Part shown: positions 8,781 through 18,304 of the stretch, piece by piece
Layout of the letters: the number at the start of each line of letters is the position of its first letter
Position numbering within the stretch: the stretch's first letter is position 1
Notes under the pieces: model-generated
What the model was told of the DNA's origin: nothing
The model's database searches: none
Seen by the model: the letters and a program-made list of their open reading frames with translations, nothing else
Program-made: the position numbers and the translations under genes
Assembly (NCBI RefSeq): GCF_004123905.1
Contig: NZ_MZXW01000021.1
Coordinates: 186,001 to 250,000, forward strand
DNA length: 64,000 nucleotides
Reading direction: 5' to 3'
DNA from: Bradyrhizobium betae
Lineage (GTDB): Bacteria > Pseudomonadota > Alphaproteobacteria > Rhizobiales > Xanthobacteraceae

Positions 8781-10712
8781 ATGACCGAGATTTCCAGCAG
8801 CGAGCCGAAGGACGCAACGGCGTCTGTCATCGCGCAGCAGACGGCGATGCTGAACGCGCTGCCGTTTTCCGACACGCGGGATTTCGACGATGCCGCGCGC
8901 GGCTTTCTCGGCACGATCGAGAACGCAGAGATTACCAACCCACAAGGGCGAACGGTCTGGAGCCTGAAGCCGTACGGCTTCCTGTCTGACGAACAGGCGC
9001 CGCCGACGGTCAATCCCAGCCTGTGGCGGCAGGCGCGGCTCAACATGCAGCACGGGCTGTTCGAGGTCGTGCCCGGGGTTTACCAAGTGCGCGGGCTAGA
9101 CATTGCCAACATGACGCTGATCGAAGGTGACCGCGGCGTCATCGTCGTGGATACGCTGACCTCGATCGAAGGCGCGCGTGCCGCACTCGATCTCTACTTC
9201 AAGCACCGGGGCGTGCGGCCGGTTGCGGCCGTCATCTTCACGCACACCCACACCGATCACTGGGGCGGCGCACGCGGCGTGCTGGAGGAGGATGCGCTGG
9301 CAAGTAGCCGCGTGCCCATCATCGCACCAAATCTGTTCATGGAGCATGCCGTCTCCGAGAACATCATCGCAGGGCCGGCGATGCTGCGGCGGGCGCAATA
9401 TCAATTCGGCCCGTTCCTCGCCAAGGGCGTGCGGGGGCAGGTCGACAACGGGCTCGGCAAGTCGATGGCGGCGGGCGCGGTGGCGCTGCTGCGGCCGACC
9501 GATCTGATCATGGCGACCGGCGAGAGGCGCGTCATCGACGGCGTCGAATTCGAATTCCAGATGGCGCCGAACAGCGAAGCGCCAGCGGAGATGCATTTCT
9601 TCATCCCGCGTTACAAGGTTTTGAATCTCGCGGAAAACTGCACGCACAATTTCCACAATCTGCTGCCGTTCCGCGGCGCCGACGTGCGCGACGCGCTGGC
9701 CTGGTCGAAATATCTGGGCGAGGCGCTCCAGCTTTGGGACGGCAAGGCGGAGGCGATGTGCGGGCAGCATCACTGGCCGGTGTGGGGAGCCGAGCGCATC
9801 GGCACCATGATCCGGCAGCAGCGCGATCTCTACAAATTCGCGCACGACCAGACCATTCGCCTGATGAACCATGGCCTCACCGCCCCCGAGATCGCCGAGA
9901 CGATCCAGCTGCCGAAGAGCCTCGACGGCGCCTGGCACGGCCGCGGCTATTACGGCCACATCCGCCACAATGTGAAGGCGATCTACCAGAAATACCTTGG
10001 CTGGTATGATGCCAATCCGGTCAATCTCGACCCGCTGCCGCCGGTGGCGTCGGGCAAGAAATACGTCGAGTACATGGGCGGCGCCGACGCGATTTTGACG
10101 CGAGCGCGGACCGATTTTGACAAGGGCGAATTCCGCTTCGTCGCGCAGGCGCTCGGTCATCTCGTCTTTGCCGAGCCTGACAACGCGGCGGCGCGCGCGC
10201 TGCTGGCCGATACGCTGGAGCAGCTCGGCTATGCCGCCGAGAGCTCGACCTGGCGCAACGCCTATCTGTTCGGTGCGCAGGAATTGCGCCAGGGCATGCC
10301 GAAAACGCCGCCGCGCCCGCCGATGCCGCGGGAGACGCTGGCAGCACTTCGCACCGGGCAGCTCTGGGACGTGCTCGGCATCCGCCTCAACGGTCCCAAG
10401 GCGGAAGGCAAGCACATCGTGCTGAATTGGAGCTTTTCGGACACCGGTGAGACGTTCGTGCTCAATCTCGAGAACTGCGCGCTGACTTATACCGAGGGCG
10501 TGCAGGCGGTAGGCGCCGATGCCAGCTTCACGCTCGCGCGCGCGACGCTCGATGAGGTGATTGCGAAACTGACGAGCTTTCCGGAGGCGGTGGCTGCCGG
10601 CAAGGTGAAGCTATCGGGCAATCCGATGCGGCTCGCCGAGCTGATGGGCCTGATGGACGAATTCCCGCGGATGTTCGAGATCGTGGAGCCGAAGCGGGCG
10701 GTGGTGGTGTAG
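8781..10712 (+). CDS. Alkyl sulfatase, SdsA/BDS1 type MBL-fold hydrolase
   Basis: A 643-residue metallo-beta-lactamase-fold sulfatase. The zinc motif HTHTDHWGG (His155, His157, Asp159, His160 from this start) is followed by EMHFFIPRYKVLNLAENCTH and the AMCGQHHWPVWG segment typical of linear alkylsulfatases. The central region is the dimerisation domain, and the C-terminal ~120 residues are an SCP2-like lipid-binding domain. It would hydrolyse SDS-like primary alkyl sulfates to the alcohol and sulfate. No signal peptide is visible, so it appears cytoplasmic. I choose the ATG at 8781 (GGGAGG 8 bp upstream) over a GTG six bases earlier. Confidence 0.9.
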   Translation: MTEISSSEPKDATASVIAQQTAMLNALPFSDTRDFDDAARGFLGTIENAEITNPQGRTVWSLKPYGFLSDEQAPPTVNPSLWRQARLNMQHGLFEVVPGVYQVRGLDIANMTLIEGDRGVIVVDTLTSIEGARAALDLYFKHRGVRPVAAVIFTHTHTDHWGGARGVLEEDALASSRVPIIAPNLFMEHAVSENIIAGPAMLRRAQYQFGPFLAKGVRGQVDNGLGKSMAAGAVALLRPTDLIMATGERRVIDGVEFEFQMAPNSEAPAEMHFFIPRYKVLNLAENCTHNFHNLLPFRGADVRDALAWSKYLGEALQLWDGKAEAMCGQHHWPVWGAERIGTMIRQQRDLYKFAHDQTIRLMNHGLTAPEIAETIQLPKSLDGAWHGRGYYGHIRHNVKAIYQKYLGWYDANPVNLDPLPPVASGKKYVEYMGGADAILTRARTDFDKGEFRFVAQALGHLVFAEPDNAAARALLADTLEQLGYAAESSTWRNAYLFGAQELRQGMPKTPPRPPMPRETLAALRTGQLWDVLGIRLNGPKAEGKHIVLNWSFSDTGETFVLNLENCALTYTEGVQAVGADASFTLARATLDEVIAKLTSFPEAVAAGKVKLSGNPMRLAELMGLMDEFPRMFEIVEPKRAVVV

Positions 10713-10736
10713 GGCGCTGCAACTGCCGCACATTCT

Positions 10737-10819
10737 GTCATTGCGAGCTCTTGCGACGAAGCAATCCAGAGTCTTTTCGAAGAGGCAGTCTGGATTGCCC
10801 CGCTACGCTCGCAATGACG
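10737..10819. repeat. Intergenic palindromic repeat, 'gtcattgcgag ... ctcgcaatgac' family, copy 1
   Basis: The outer arms gtcattgcgag/ctcgcaatgac and the inner arms gcaatccaga/tctggattgc pair over the whole element. Two more copies lie at 33976-34060 and 38116-38201. Confidence 0.85.
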
Positions 10820-10851
10820 AGGAGGAGAGAGTGGGGCGTCCCACACTCGGT

Positions 10852-10957
10852 GTCATCGCCCGGCTTAGACCGGGCGATCCAGTATTCCAGAGACCGCAGT
10901 GCTTGAGCCGGGAAGCCGCGGCGTACTGGATGCCCCGGTCAAGCCGGGGCATGACAG
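10852..10957. repeat. Intergenic palindromic repeat, 'gtcat-GC-rich ... GC-rich-atgac' family, copy 1
   Basis: It starts gtcatcgcccgg and ends ccggggcatgac, with inner words ccagtattcc and gtactggatg. It is related in layout to the element at 52243-52327. It lies directly after the first palindromic repeat, in the gap between two convergent genes. Confidence 0.7.
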
Positions 10958-10980
10958 TGTGCCCTAAGGTAGAGCGACCT

Positions 10981-12051
10981 TTACTCCGCGCTGCTCACCA
11001 GCTTGATCCGCGGTGCCTGGGCTTCCTGCAAACTGCGATACGCCGCGAGATAATCCAGCGCCATGCGCCGCGCGGTGAAGCGCTTCTCGAATTGCTTGCG
11101 GATCGCGGCACGGTCGAGCTGCGGCAGTCGCTTGACGACGCCGGCGGCGCTGAGGATGTCCTCGACCACGAAGCCGGTGAGGCCTTCGTCGATGATTTCC
11201 GGCACCGAGCCGCGGTTGAAGGCGATGACCGGCGTGCCGCAGGCCATGGCTTCGATCATGACGAGGCCGAACGGCTCCGGCCAGTCGATCGGCAGCAAGA
11301 GGCCGAGCGCGCCGCTGAGGAAATCGGATTTCTCGTGATCGCCGATCTCGCCGATGAAGTCGACCAGCGGATTGTTCGCGATCATCGGCTTGATCAGCTC
11401 GTCGTAATAGTCCTGGTCGGCGCGATCGACCTTGGCGGCGATCTTCAGCGGGATGCCGCAATGCATGGCGATCTTGATGGCGCGGTCGACGCCTTTCTCG
11501 GGCGCGATGCGGCCGAGCACGGCGAGGTATTCCTGTTTCGCCGGCTTCGGCGTCAGCAGATTCTCCGGCAGGCCATGGTGGATCGTCGTCACCCAGTTCG
11601 CCTGCGGCACCGGCCGCCGCTGCGCGTTCGAGATCGAGATGACAGGCATTTTTGAAAAGGTGTTGAACACCGGCTGATGCTCGGGCAGGTCGAGCCGGCC
11701 GTGCAGCGTGGTCAAAAACGGTGTCGGCTGCCGGTGGAACAGCGACCACGGATAATAATCCAGATGGAAGTGGAGGAAGTCGAACTCCTCGTCGTCACAT
11801 TTCTGCCGCACGCGCTCCAGCAGCACCATGTGCAGCGCGTTAGGATCGCGCACGGAACCGTCGAGGCGAAGCGCCCGGGGCCATAATGCGTCGAGCTTCG
11901 CCGACGTCTGCGAGTCGCCGCTGGCGAACAATGTCACGTCGTGTCCCAGGGCAACCAACTCTTCCGTCAACCAGTGCACCACCCGCTCGGTGCCGCCATA
12001 CAGCTTGGGTGGAACAGCCTCCGTCAACGGAGCTACCTGCGCGATGCGCAT
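10981..12051 (-). CDS. Glycosyltransferase family 4
   Basis: A 356-residue GT-B fold retaining glycosyltransferase. The N-terminal acceptor domain begins MRIAQVAPLTEAVPP and carries YGGTERVVHWLTEELV, the glycine loop seen in GT4 and GT5. The C-terminal donor domain has GRIAPEKGVDRAI and the E-x7-E motif EPFGLVMIEA. It transfers a sugar from an activated donor, probably at the cytoplasmic face of the membrane; donor and acceptor cannot be inferred. The ABC exporter and the debranching-like enzyme on the other strand suggest polysaccharide or stress-carbohydrate metabolism, but no operon link exists. Confidence 0.88.
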   Translation of the reverse strand: MRIAQVAPLTEAVPPKLYGGTERVVHWLTEELVALGHDVTLFASGDSQTSAKLDALWPRALRLDGSVRDPNALHMVLLERVRQKCDDEEFDFLHFHLDYYPWSLFHRQPTPFLTTLHGRLDLPEHQPVFNTFSKMPVISISNAQRRPVPQANWVTTIHHGLPENLLTPKPAKQEYLAVLGRIAPEKGVDRAIKIAMHCGIPLKIAAKVDRADQDYYDELIKPMIANNPLVDFIGEIGDHEKSDFLSGALGLLLPIDWPEPFGLVMIEAMACGTPVIAFNRGSVPEIIDEGLTGFVVEDILSAAGVVKRLPQLDRAAIRKQFEKRFTARRMALDYLAAYRSLQEAQAPRIKLVSSAE

Positions 12052-12127
12052 CTCACCTTCTCCTCTGTGCGAACATGGAAGTCAAAACCCCCGCCGTGTC
12101 ACGGCACCGGCATGCCAGTTGAGGGAA

Positions 12128-12149
12128 CGTTCTCGCAATTGCGAAGTTC
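12128..12149. promoter_or_regulatory. Dyad-symmetric operator candidate upstream of the GT4 gene
   Basis: tcgcaattgcga is a perfect 12-bp palindrome, and the symmetry extends imperfectly outward to gaac/gttc. It lies about 80 bp before the GT4 start. The binding factor is unknown. Confidence 0.35.
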
Positions 12150-12269
12150 CTTCAATGAACGTTACTTCTTCGACACACTGCGGCTTGGTCGCGATGCTGC
12201 CATCACCTCAACTCAGATCGCCCGCATCCGCATGTCGTGATGGCTTTGCCCGGGAACCGAGGCGAAGCG

Positions 12270-12323
12270 GTCGATGTTCAGTCGACAGCCAAGAAAGTCG
12301 ATGTTCAGTCGACAGCTAAGAAA
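12270..12323 (+). repeat. 27-bp tandem repeat, two copies
   Basis: Two head-to-tail 27-bp units differ by a single base (c/t near the end), 30 bp before the ABC exporter start. The unit contains the self-complementary word gtcgac. It lies within the 301-bp gap 12052-12352, which otherwise shows only the dyad at 12128-12149. Confidence 0.9.
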
Positions 12324-12352
12324 ATTGAAAGCATAACGGGGTTCGCAGCTAC

Positions 12353-14116
12353 ATGGATCATCTTTCTGGATACGCGCGCAGGCCATTTGCCTTTGTCTTG
12401 CGCTATCTCCGCCGCCGTTTGGCATCGCATCTCGTGATCCTGAGCGCTGTCGTTGCAGCCGTTGCCTGCTCCGTGGGCACGCAGTATGGCGTCAAATCGC
12501 TGGTCGACAGTCTGTCCGCGGGAACCTCGCATGGCGCCAGCGTATGGCTGGCATTCATTCTGCTCATGTCACTGATCGCGGCTGACAACTTCTTGTGGCG
12601 GGTCGCGAGCTGGACGGCGAGCTTCACTTTCGTTCGGGTCACGGGCGATTTGCGCCGCGACATCTTTCGACATCTGACCGGGCATGCGCCGAGCTATTTC
12701 TCGGACCGGATGCCGGGCATGCTCACCAGCCGCATTACCGCGACATCCAACGCCGTGTTCACGGTCGAGAACATGTTCGTCTGGAACGTGTTGCCGCCGT
12801 GCATCGCCACGGTTGCGGCCATCGGGCTGATTGGAACCGTCAGTCCCTATATGGCGCTCGGCCTGATCGTGATTGCGGGCGGCATGGTGGCGGCGATGTT
12901 CCGGCTCGCTGCGGCCGGCAAGCCGCTGCATGACGACTTCGCCGACAAGGCCGCCGTCGTCGACGGCGAGATGATCGACGTCATCAGCAACATGCCGCTG
13001 GTCCGTGCCTTCTGCGGCATCAGCCACGAGCACGAACGGTTCGATGCGACGGTGAACCGGGAACTCACCGCGCGCGGGCGCAGCCTGCGCTATCTGGAGA
13101 AGCTGCGGCTCATTCACGCCGGCGTGACCGTGGTCCTGACGGTGGCGCTGATGGCCTGGGCGATCACGCTATGGCAGCAGGGCGAGGCGACCACGGGTGA
13201 CGTCGTGCTGGTCTGCACGCTGGGCCTGTCCATCCTCAATGCGACGCGCGATCTTGCGGTGGCGCTGGTCGACGTCACCCAGCATGTCGCGCGGCTGACC
13301 GAGGCCATCGCGACGCTTTTGATTCCGCATGAATTGCGCGACCACCCCGAGGCCGAGCCGCTGGTGAAGAGCGGCGCCGCGATCGCGTTCAACAACGTCA
13401 CGTTCGGCTATCCCGGCGGCGAGAAGATCTTCGAGCGCTTCAGCCTGCGGCTCCAGCCCGGCCAGCGCGTCGGACTGGTCGGCCAGTCCGGTGGCGGCAA
13501 GTCGACGCTGTTCACACTGCTTCAGCGCTTCTACGATCCGGACGAGGGTAGCGTGACTGTCGACGGCCAGGACATCGCGATGGTGACGCAGCTGAGCCTG
13601 CGCGAGGCGATCTCGGTCGTGCCGCAGGACATTTCCTTGTTCCATCGCTCCATCCGCGAGAACATCCGTTACGGCCGGCCGAACGCCACCGACGATGAGG
13701 TGTTGCGCGCGGCGATTGCGGCGCGCTGCGATTTCATCGACAGCCTGCCGGAGGGCCTCGACACCATGGTCGGCGACCGCGGTGTCAAGATGTCAGGCGG
13801 CCAGCGCCAGCGCATCGCGATCGCGCGCGCCTTCCTGAAGGACGCGCCGATCCTGCTGCTCGACGAGGCAACAGCCGCGCTCGACAGCGAATCCGAGGAG
13901 GCGATCCGCGAGGCGCTGTCGCGGCTGATGCGTGGCCGCACCGTGATCGCGATCGCGCACCGGCTTGCGACGCTGCGCAATTTCGATCGTGTGATCGTGT
14001 TGAAGGGTGGTAAGATCATCGAGGACGGCTCGCCCGAGCGTCTGATGCAGGGCCACGGGCCCTACCGCGAGCTGGTGACGCAGGAAATGAGCCGGCTCGC
14101 GCAAGCCGCCGCGTAA
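12353..14116 (+). CDS. ABC exporter half-transporter, ATP-binding/permease fusion
   Basis: A 587-residue type IV ABC exporter half. Six membrane helices fill residues ~20-310. The nucleotide-binding domain follows with Walker A GQSGGGKST (about residue 380), Q-loop VVPQDISLF, signature MSGGQRQR, Walker B ILLLDEATAALD and switch AHRLA. It should work as a homodimer or with a partner encoded elsewhere. The substrate is unknown; relatives include lipid, glucan and multidrug exporters. The gene precedes the debranching-like gene by 57 bp on the same strand, so the two may be co-transcribed. Confidence 0.9.
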   Translation: MDHLSGYARRPFAFVLRYLRRRLASHLVILSAVVAAVACSVGTQYGVKSLVDSLSAGTSHGASVWLAFILLMSLIAADNFLWRVASWTASFTFVRVTGDLRRDIFRHLTGHAPSYFSDRMPGMLTSRITATSNAVFTVENMFVWNVLPPCIATVAAIGLIGTVSPYMALGLIVIAGGMVAAMFRLAAAGKPLHDDFADKAAVVDGEMIDVISNMPLVRAFCGISHEHERFDATVNRELTARGRSLRYLEKLRLIHAGVTVVLTVALMAWAITLWQQGEATTGDVVLVCTLGLSILNATRDLAVALVDVTQHVARLTEAIATLLIPHELRDHPEAEPLVKSGAAIAFNNVTFGYPGGEKIFERFSLRLQPGQRVGLVGQSGGGKSTLFTLLQRFYDPDEGSVTVDGQDIAMVTQLSLREAISVVPQDISLFHRSIRENIRYGRPNATDDEVLRAAIAARCDFIDSLPEGLDTMVGDRGVKMSGGQRQRIAIARAFLKDAPILLLDEATAALDSESEEAIREALSRLMRGRTVIAIAHRLATLRNFDRVIVLKGGKIIEDGSPERLMQGHGPYRELVTQEMSRLAQAAA

Positions 14117-14173
14117 ACCCAACAGTCGCGTTAGCGTTGGTCGCGTCTCGAAACAGGAGCAGGGGAGCCGCTC

Positions 14174-16378
14174 ATGGCAGCCGAAGTCGTCACCAAATTC
14201 GTCTCCGTGGCGCGGACCGTGGAGCAGGTCGCGGAGCAGCCGTTCTATATCCCGATGACCGGTCCTGCTGCCCGGCCGCGCCGGTCGCTCAAGCATGACG
14301 ATACCTTCATCGTGCTCGACAGCCACGGGGACATCGGCGCGTCTGCCGGCGGTCCCGATGGGCTGTTCAACTACGACACGCGCTACCTGGCGCGGCTCGA
14401 GCTTGTCCTGAACGATCTCCAGCCGCTGCTGCTCGGCTCGAACCTGCGTGACGACAATTCGGCGCTGACCGTCGATCTCACCAACCCCGACATCTACCGT
14501 CAGGGCAGCCTCGTGCTGCAAAAGGACCTGCTGCACATCGTGCGCACGATCTTCCTGTGGCGCGGCACCGCCTATCAGCGCATCGGCGTGCAGAACCACG
14601 GCGACCGGCGCGCCAGCTTCGAACTGACGCTGCTGTTCGACAACGATTTTGCCGATCTGTTCGAAGTTCGCGGCGAGCGGCGCCCGCGCCGCGGCACCGG
14701 CGCCAGCAAGCTGCTCGGTCCGACCGACGTGCTGTTCGAGTATCGCGGCCTCGACGATGCCCAGCGCACGACAGGCCTGCATTTCGATCCGCGCCCCACC
14801 CGGCTTTCGGTCAACGCGGCGACCTGGCAACTCGAGCTGGACCCACACGAGTCGAAATCGCTGTTCGTGGCTGCGTCCTGCAACCGGCCGCTCGAAGAGA
14901 GGCCTGCGCGCTTTTTCAGGGGCCTGCTCGCCCATCGCCGCGAGATGCGGCAGTCGACGATCGGAGCGGCCAGCATCGAGACCTCCAACAACATCTTCAA
15001 CGAGGTGCTGTGCCAGGCCATGGCCGACCTCAACATGCTGATGACGGAAACGCCGCAGGGCCGTTATCCCTATGCTGGCATTCCCTGGTATTCGACGACG
15101 TTCGGGCGCGACGGGCTGATCACCGCGCTCCAGATGCTGTGGGTCGATCCGCGCGTCGCCAAGGGCGTGCTCAGGCGGCTGGCGCATTTCCAGGCGAGTG
15201 CGGTCGATCCGCTCGCCGACGCCGCGCCCGGAAAGATCCTCCACGAGATGCGCGGCGGCGAAATGGCGGCGCTGCGCGAGGTGCCGTTCTCGCAATATTA
15301 CGGCAGCGTGGATTCCACGGCGTTGTTCGTGCTGCTCGCCGGAAGCTATTTCGAACGCACGGGCGACGTAGAGACGTTGATGGAGTTGTGGCCCGCCATC
15401 GAGGCGGGGCTGGCGTGGATCGACGGCCCCGGCGACCCTGATAATGACGGGTTCGTCGAATATCAGCGCGCCACCGAGAAGGGGCTCGCCAACCAGGGCT
15501 GGAAGGATTCCTATGACGCGATCTTCCATGCCGACGGCCGGCTCGCGGAAGGCAATATCGCGCTCGCGGAGGTTCAGGGCTACGTCTATATGGCCAAGCA
15601 GCTCGCCGCGCGTTGCGCACTGCGGCTCGGCAAGCCGGAGTCCGTGCGCAAGCTCGAGGCCGAGGCCAAGGCGCTCGCCGAGCGCTTCGAGAAGGCGTTC
15701 TGGTGCGAGGAGCTCGGCACCTATGCGCTCGCGCTCGACGGCAAGAAGCGGCCCTGCAAGGTGCGGACATCCAACGCGGGGCAGGTGCTGTTCAGCGGCA
15801 TGATCCGGGAGGACCGCGCCCGTCTCGTCGCCGCCGATCTGATGCAGCCGCATTTCTTCTCGGGCTGGGGCATCCGCACCGTCGCTGTGGGCGAGGTGCG
15901 CTACAATCCGATGTCCTATCATGACGGCTCGATCTGGCCGCACGACAATGCGCTGATCGCGCTCGGGCTTGCGCGCTACGGCCTCAAACATTCGGTGGCG
16001 CATGTCTTCAAGGGGCTGTTCGACGCCGCCAGCTACATGGATCTGCGCCGGTTGCCCGAATTGTTCTGCGGCTTCCGGCGCGAGAAGCGGCGCGGCCCGA
16101 CGCTCTACCCCGTCGCCTGCGCCCCGCAGGCCTGGGCCAGCGCGACGCCATTCACCTTGCTGGAGGCGGCGCTCGGTATCGAGTTCGACGTGGCGCGCTG
16201 CGAGATCCGCCTGCGCAACCCGCATCTGCCGGCCTTCCTGAACGAGGTCATCCTGCGCGATCTGCGCCTCGGCGAATCCGCCGTGGATCTGCGCGTCAGC
16301 CGCCACGGCGACGACGTGGCGCTGGAAGTGCTGCGGACGCGTGGCCAGATCCAGGTGTCGATCGTGCTGGCGCGCTAG
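14174..16378 (+). CDS. Amylo-alpha-1,6-glucosidase / glycogen-debranching-like protein
   Basis: A 734-residue protein whose N-terminal ~230 residues match the glycogen-debranching N-terminal beta domain (SLKHDDTFIVLDSHGDI, FNYDTRYLARLEL), followed by an (alpha/alpha)6 toroid seen in GH15/GH63-like debranching enzymes (AGIPWYSTTFGRDGLITALQ, ALAEVQGYVYMAKQ, YHDGSIWPHDNALIA). Asp and Glu residues in FGRDG and in WPHDN are the plausible acids. It may trim alpha-1,6 branches of glycogen or act on trehalose- or sucrose-like stress sugars; the exact substrate is unclear. The start ATG at 14174 follows a good AGGAGCAGGGGAG box. Confidence 0.85.
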   Translation: MAAEVVTKFVSVARTVEQVAEQPFYIPMTGPAARPRRSLKHDDTFIVLDSHGDIGASAGGPDGLFNYDTRYLARLELVLNDLQPLLLGSNLRDDNSALTVDLTNPDIYRQGSLVLQKDLLHIVRTIFLWRGTAYQRIGVQNHGDRRASFELTLLFDNDFADLFEVRGERRPRRGTGASKLLGPTDVLFEYRGLDDAQRTTGLHFDPRPTRLSVNAATWQLELDPHESKSLFVAASCNRPLEERPARFFRGLLAHRREMRQSTIGAASIETSNNIFNEVLCQAMADLNMLMTETPQGRYPYAGIPWYSTTFGRDGLITALQMLWVDPRVAKGVLRRLAHFQASAVDPLADAAPGKILHEMRGGEMAALREVPFSQYYGSVDSTALFVLLAGSYFERTGDVETLMELWPAIEAGLAWIDGPGDPDNDGFVEYQRATEKGLANQGWKDSYDAIFHADGRLAEGNIALAEVQGYVYMAKQLAARCALRLGKPESVRKLEAEAKALAERFEKAFWCEELGTYALALDGKKRPCKVRTSNAGQVLFSGMIREDRARLVAADLMQPHFFSGWGIRTVAVGEVRYNPMSYHDGSIWPHDNALIALGLARYGLKHSVAHVFKGLFDAASYMDLRRLPELFCGFRREKRRGPTLYPVACAPQAWASATPFTLLEAALGIEFDVARCEIRLRNPHLPAFLNEVILRDLRLGESAVDLRVSRHGDDVALEVLRTRGQIQVSIVLAR

Positions 16379-16397
16379 CTGCGCGCAAGGAGGGACC

Positions 16398-16934
16398 ATG
16401 CGTACGATCGGAGCGTTGATCCTGAGCTTGGCAACCGTAGCGGGCTTGACGATCGCCGTATCGCGCGCGGCCGAGGAGCCGCCTGCGGTAGCCCCGACGA
16501 CGCCCCCGAGCGAAGCGAACGCACCGGCAACGGTGCAGCCGCCGGCCTCGACCGTGCCTGTCACACCGAAGGATGCCGCGCCGCCGCCGTCGGTGACGAT
16601 CATCGGCGCAAGCGATGCCCATGGCGTGCTTGGCCGCGATGTGCGCAGCGCCGCTGATGAGGACATGGGCCGCATCGTCGACGTTGTCGTCGACCGCACC
16701 GGCCATGTGCGCGCCGCTGTGATCGATTTCGGCGGCTTCCTCGGCGTCGGCAGCCGCAAGATCGTGGTGGATTGGAACGCCATGCGGTTCGGCAAGATTG
16801 TCAACAAGAAGGACAGCATCACGCTGGAACTGACGAAGGCGCAGGTCGCGGCCGCGCCGGAATACAAGGAAGACACGCCGATGGTCGTGCTCGGCGCGTC
16901 CGGCAGCCTGCAGCCGCTGCAAGCGATCCAGTGA
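16398..16934 (+). CDS. PRC-barrel domain protein with signal peptide
   Basis: Starting at the ATG at 16398 (AAGGAGGG upstream), the 178-residue protein has a Sec signal (MRTIGALILSLATVAGLTIA, ending near SRA). A Pro/Ala/Thr-rich spacer reaches residue ~65, then a PRC barrel (VLGRDVRSAADEDMGRIVDVVVDR, AAVIDFGGFLGVGSRKIVVDW). PRC barrels bind proteins, RNA or membranes; exported versions are common and uncharacterised in Bradyrhizobium. It follows the debranching-like gene by 19 bp and precedes an MFS gene by 23 bp, so it looks like part of one transcript. Confidence 0.85.
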   Translation: MRTIGALILSLATVAGLTIAVSRAAEEPPAVAPTTPPSEANAPATVQPPASTVPVTPKDAAPPPSVTIIGASDAHGVLGRDVRSAADEDMGRIVDVVVDRTGHVRAAVIDFGGFLGVGSRKIVVDWNAMRFGKIVNKKDSITLELTKAQVAAAPEYKEDTPMVVLGASGSLQPLQAIQ

Positions 16935-16957
16935 GGTGCGGGGAGGGCTGACCGCCT

Positions 16958-18268
16958 GTGCTCTTGTCGAAGCCGAACCGTGCAGATCGCGACAGGCGCG
17001 TTGAAAAGGACAACGTCGCCGCGCCGCCGCCTGCGGGCATGCCGGCGCCGTCGCGCCAAAGCCTGCGCGGTCTCGACTGGTTCATCTTTTTCCTTGCTGA
17101 TGTGCAGACCGGGTTCGGTCCCTTCATCGCGGTTTATCTCACGACGCAGAAATGGACCCAGGTCGAGATCGGCCTGGTGCTGTCGATCGGCGGCATCGTC
17201 GCACTGATCGGGCAGATGCCGGGCGGTGCCATCATCGATGCCGCGAAATCCGAGCGGCTGGTCGCGGCCCTCGCCATCGTGACGATCGGCGGTTGCGCGT
17301 TGGCCTATGCGGCGATGCCGATCTTCCCGGTCGTCGTGGCGGCTGCCACGCTGCATGCGGCGGCCAGTTGCGTGCTGGGGCCTGCGATCGCGGCGATCAG
17401 CCTTGGTCTCGTCGGTCCTTTCGCGATCGGCGAACGGCTCGGCCGCAATGCGCGCTTTGCATCGCTCGGCAACGGCGTGGCCGCCGCGGTGATGGGCACC
17501 GCCGGCTATCTGCTGTCGAGTCGCTCGGTGTTCCTGGTCACCTTCCTGCTGGCGATCCCGACCCTGATCGCGCTGTCGCGGATTCGCGAGGAGGAGGTGG
17601 ATATCGCGCGCTGCCACGGCGCGATGCCGCGCGAGGCGGAGGACCGTGGCGATACTAATATCTGGCATTTGATCCGGCAAAAGCCGCTGATCGTTTTTGC
17701 GCTGAGTGTCTTGCTGTTGCAATTGGCGAACGCCGCGATGATGCCGCTGATGGCAAGCGCCGTGACCGCGCGGTCGAGCCAATGGGCGACGGTGCTCGTT
17801 GCCTTTTGCATCGTCGTGCCGCAGGCGATCGTGGCGCTGCTATCCCCTTCAGTTGGACGCAAGGCGCAACTCTGGGGCCGGCGTCCGCTGCTGCTGATCG
17901 GGTTCGCCGCGCTGACGATCCGCGGCGTCCTGTTTGCAACCGTGCGCGATCCCTATCTGCTGGTGCTGGTGCAGGTGTTCGACGGTTTCACTGCCGCGGT
18001 GTTCGCGGTGATGATCCCGCTGATCGTGGCCGACGTCGCGTTCGGCAGCGGCCACTTCAATTTGGCGCAGGGGATCGTCGGCACGGCAACGGGCATCGGT
18101 GCGTCGCTGAGCACCGCGCTCGGCGGCTATGTCAGCGACAAGTTCGGCAATGCCACGGCCTTCGTCGGGCTGGCGAGCATTGCTGCGACGGGGTTTCTTC
18201 TGATTCTGCTGGTGATGCCGGAGACGCGGCGCACGGGCATGGTCGTAACAAAACAAATGGCCGGCTGA
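16958..18268 (+). CDS. MFS transporter
   Basis: A 436-residue major facilitator with about twelve membrane helices. The first helix region is LDWFIFFLADVQTGFGPFIA, the loop 2-3 motif is GQMPGGAIIDAAKSERLV, and the second half starts near residue 225 (IWHLIRQKPLIVFALS). The N-terminal ~45 residues are charged and cytoplasmic. The start is a GTG at 16958 behind GGGGAGGG; an in-frame ATG further in would trim the tail without touching a helix. The substrate is unknown. Its stop codon lies inside the terminator hairpin shared with fixK2. Confidence 0.85.
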   Translation: MLLSKPNRADRDRRVEKDNVAAPPPAGMPAPSRQSLRGLDWFIFFLADVQTGFGPFIAVYLTTQKWTQVEIGLVLSIGGIVALIGQMPGGAIIDAAKSERLVAALAIVTIGGCALAYAAMPIFPVVVAAATLHAAASCVLGPAIAAISLGLVGPFAIGERLGRNARFASLGNGVAAAVMGTAGYLLSSRSVFLVTFLLAIPTLIALSRIREEEVDIARCHGAMPREAEDRGDTNIWHLIRQKPLIVFALSVLLLQLANAAMMPLMASAVTARSSQWATVLVAFCIVVPQAIVALLSPSVGRKAQLWGRRPLLLIGFAALTIRGVLFATVRDPYLLVLVQVFDGFTAAVFAVMIPLIVADVAFGSGHFNLAQGIVGTATGIGASLSTALGGYVSDKFGNATAFVGLASIAATGFLLILLVMPETRRTGMVVTKQMAG

Positions 18269-18284
18269 ATGAAGTCAGCCGGCC
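18259..18284. terminator. Bidirectional hairpin between the MFS gene and fixK2
   Basis: ggccggctga and tcagccggcc form a perfect 10-bp stem over a 6-base loop. It overlaps the MFS stop codon and lies 20 bp beyond the end of the convergent fixK2 gene. Confidence 0.8.
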
Positions 18285-18304
18285 AAAGTGGGCGGAACGA
18301 AAGA

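Noticed and set aside
10741..11655. 304-codon plus-strand frame through the repeats and the GT4 gene
   Set aside because: It begins in repetitive intergenic DNA and runs antisense to the GT4 gene.
12237..12437. 66-codon frame reading through the 27-bp tandem repeat
   Set aside because: It overlaps the start of the ABC exporter gene and has no ribosome binding site; the repeat alone explains its pattern.
13793..17782. Very long open frame on the minus strand opposite the ABC exporter, debranching, PRC-barrel and MFS genes
   Set aside because: It is the shadow of GC-rich coding sequence on the other strand and is Arg/His/Gln-rich without any domain.
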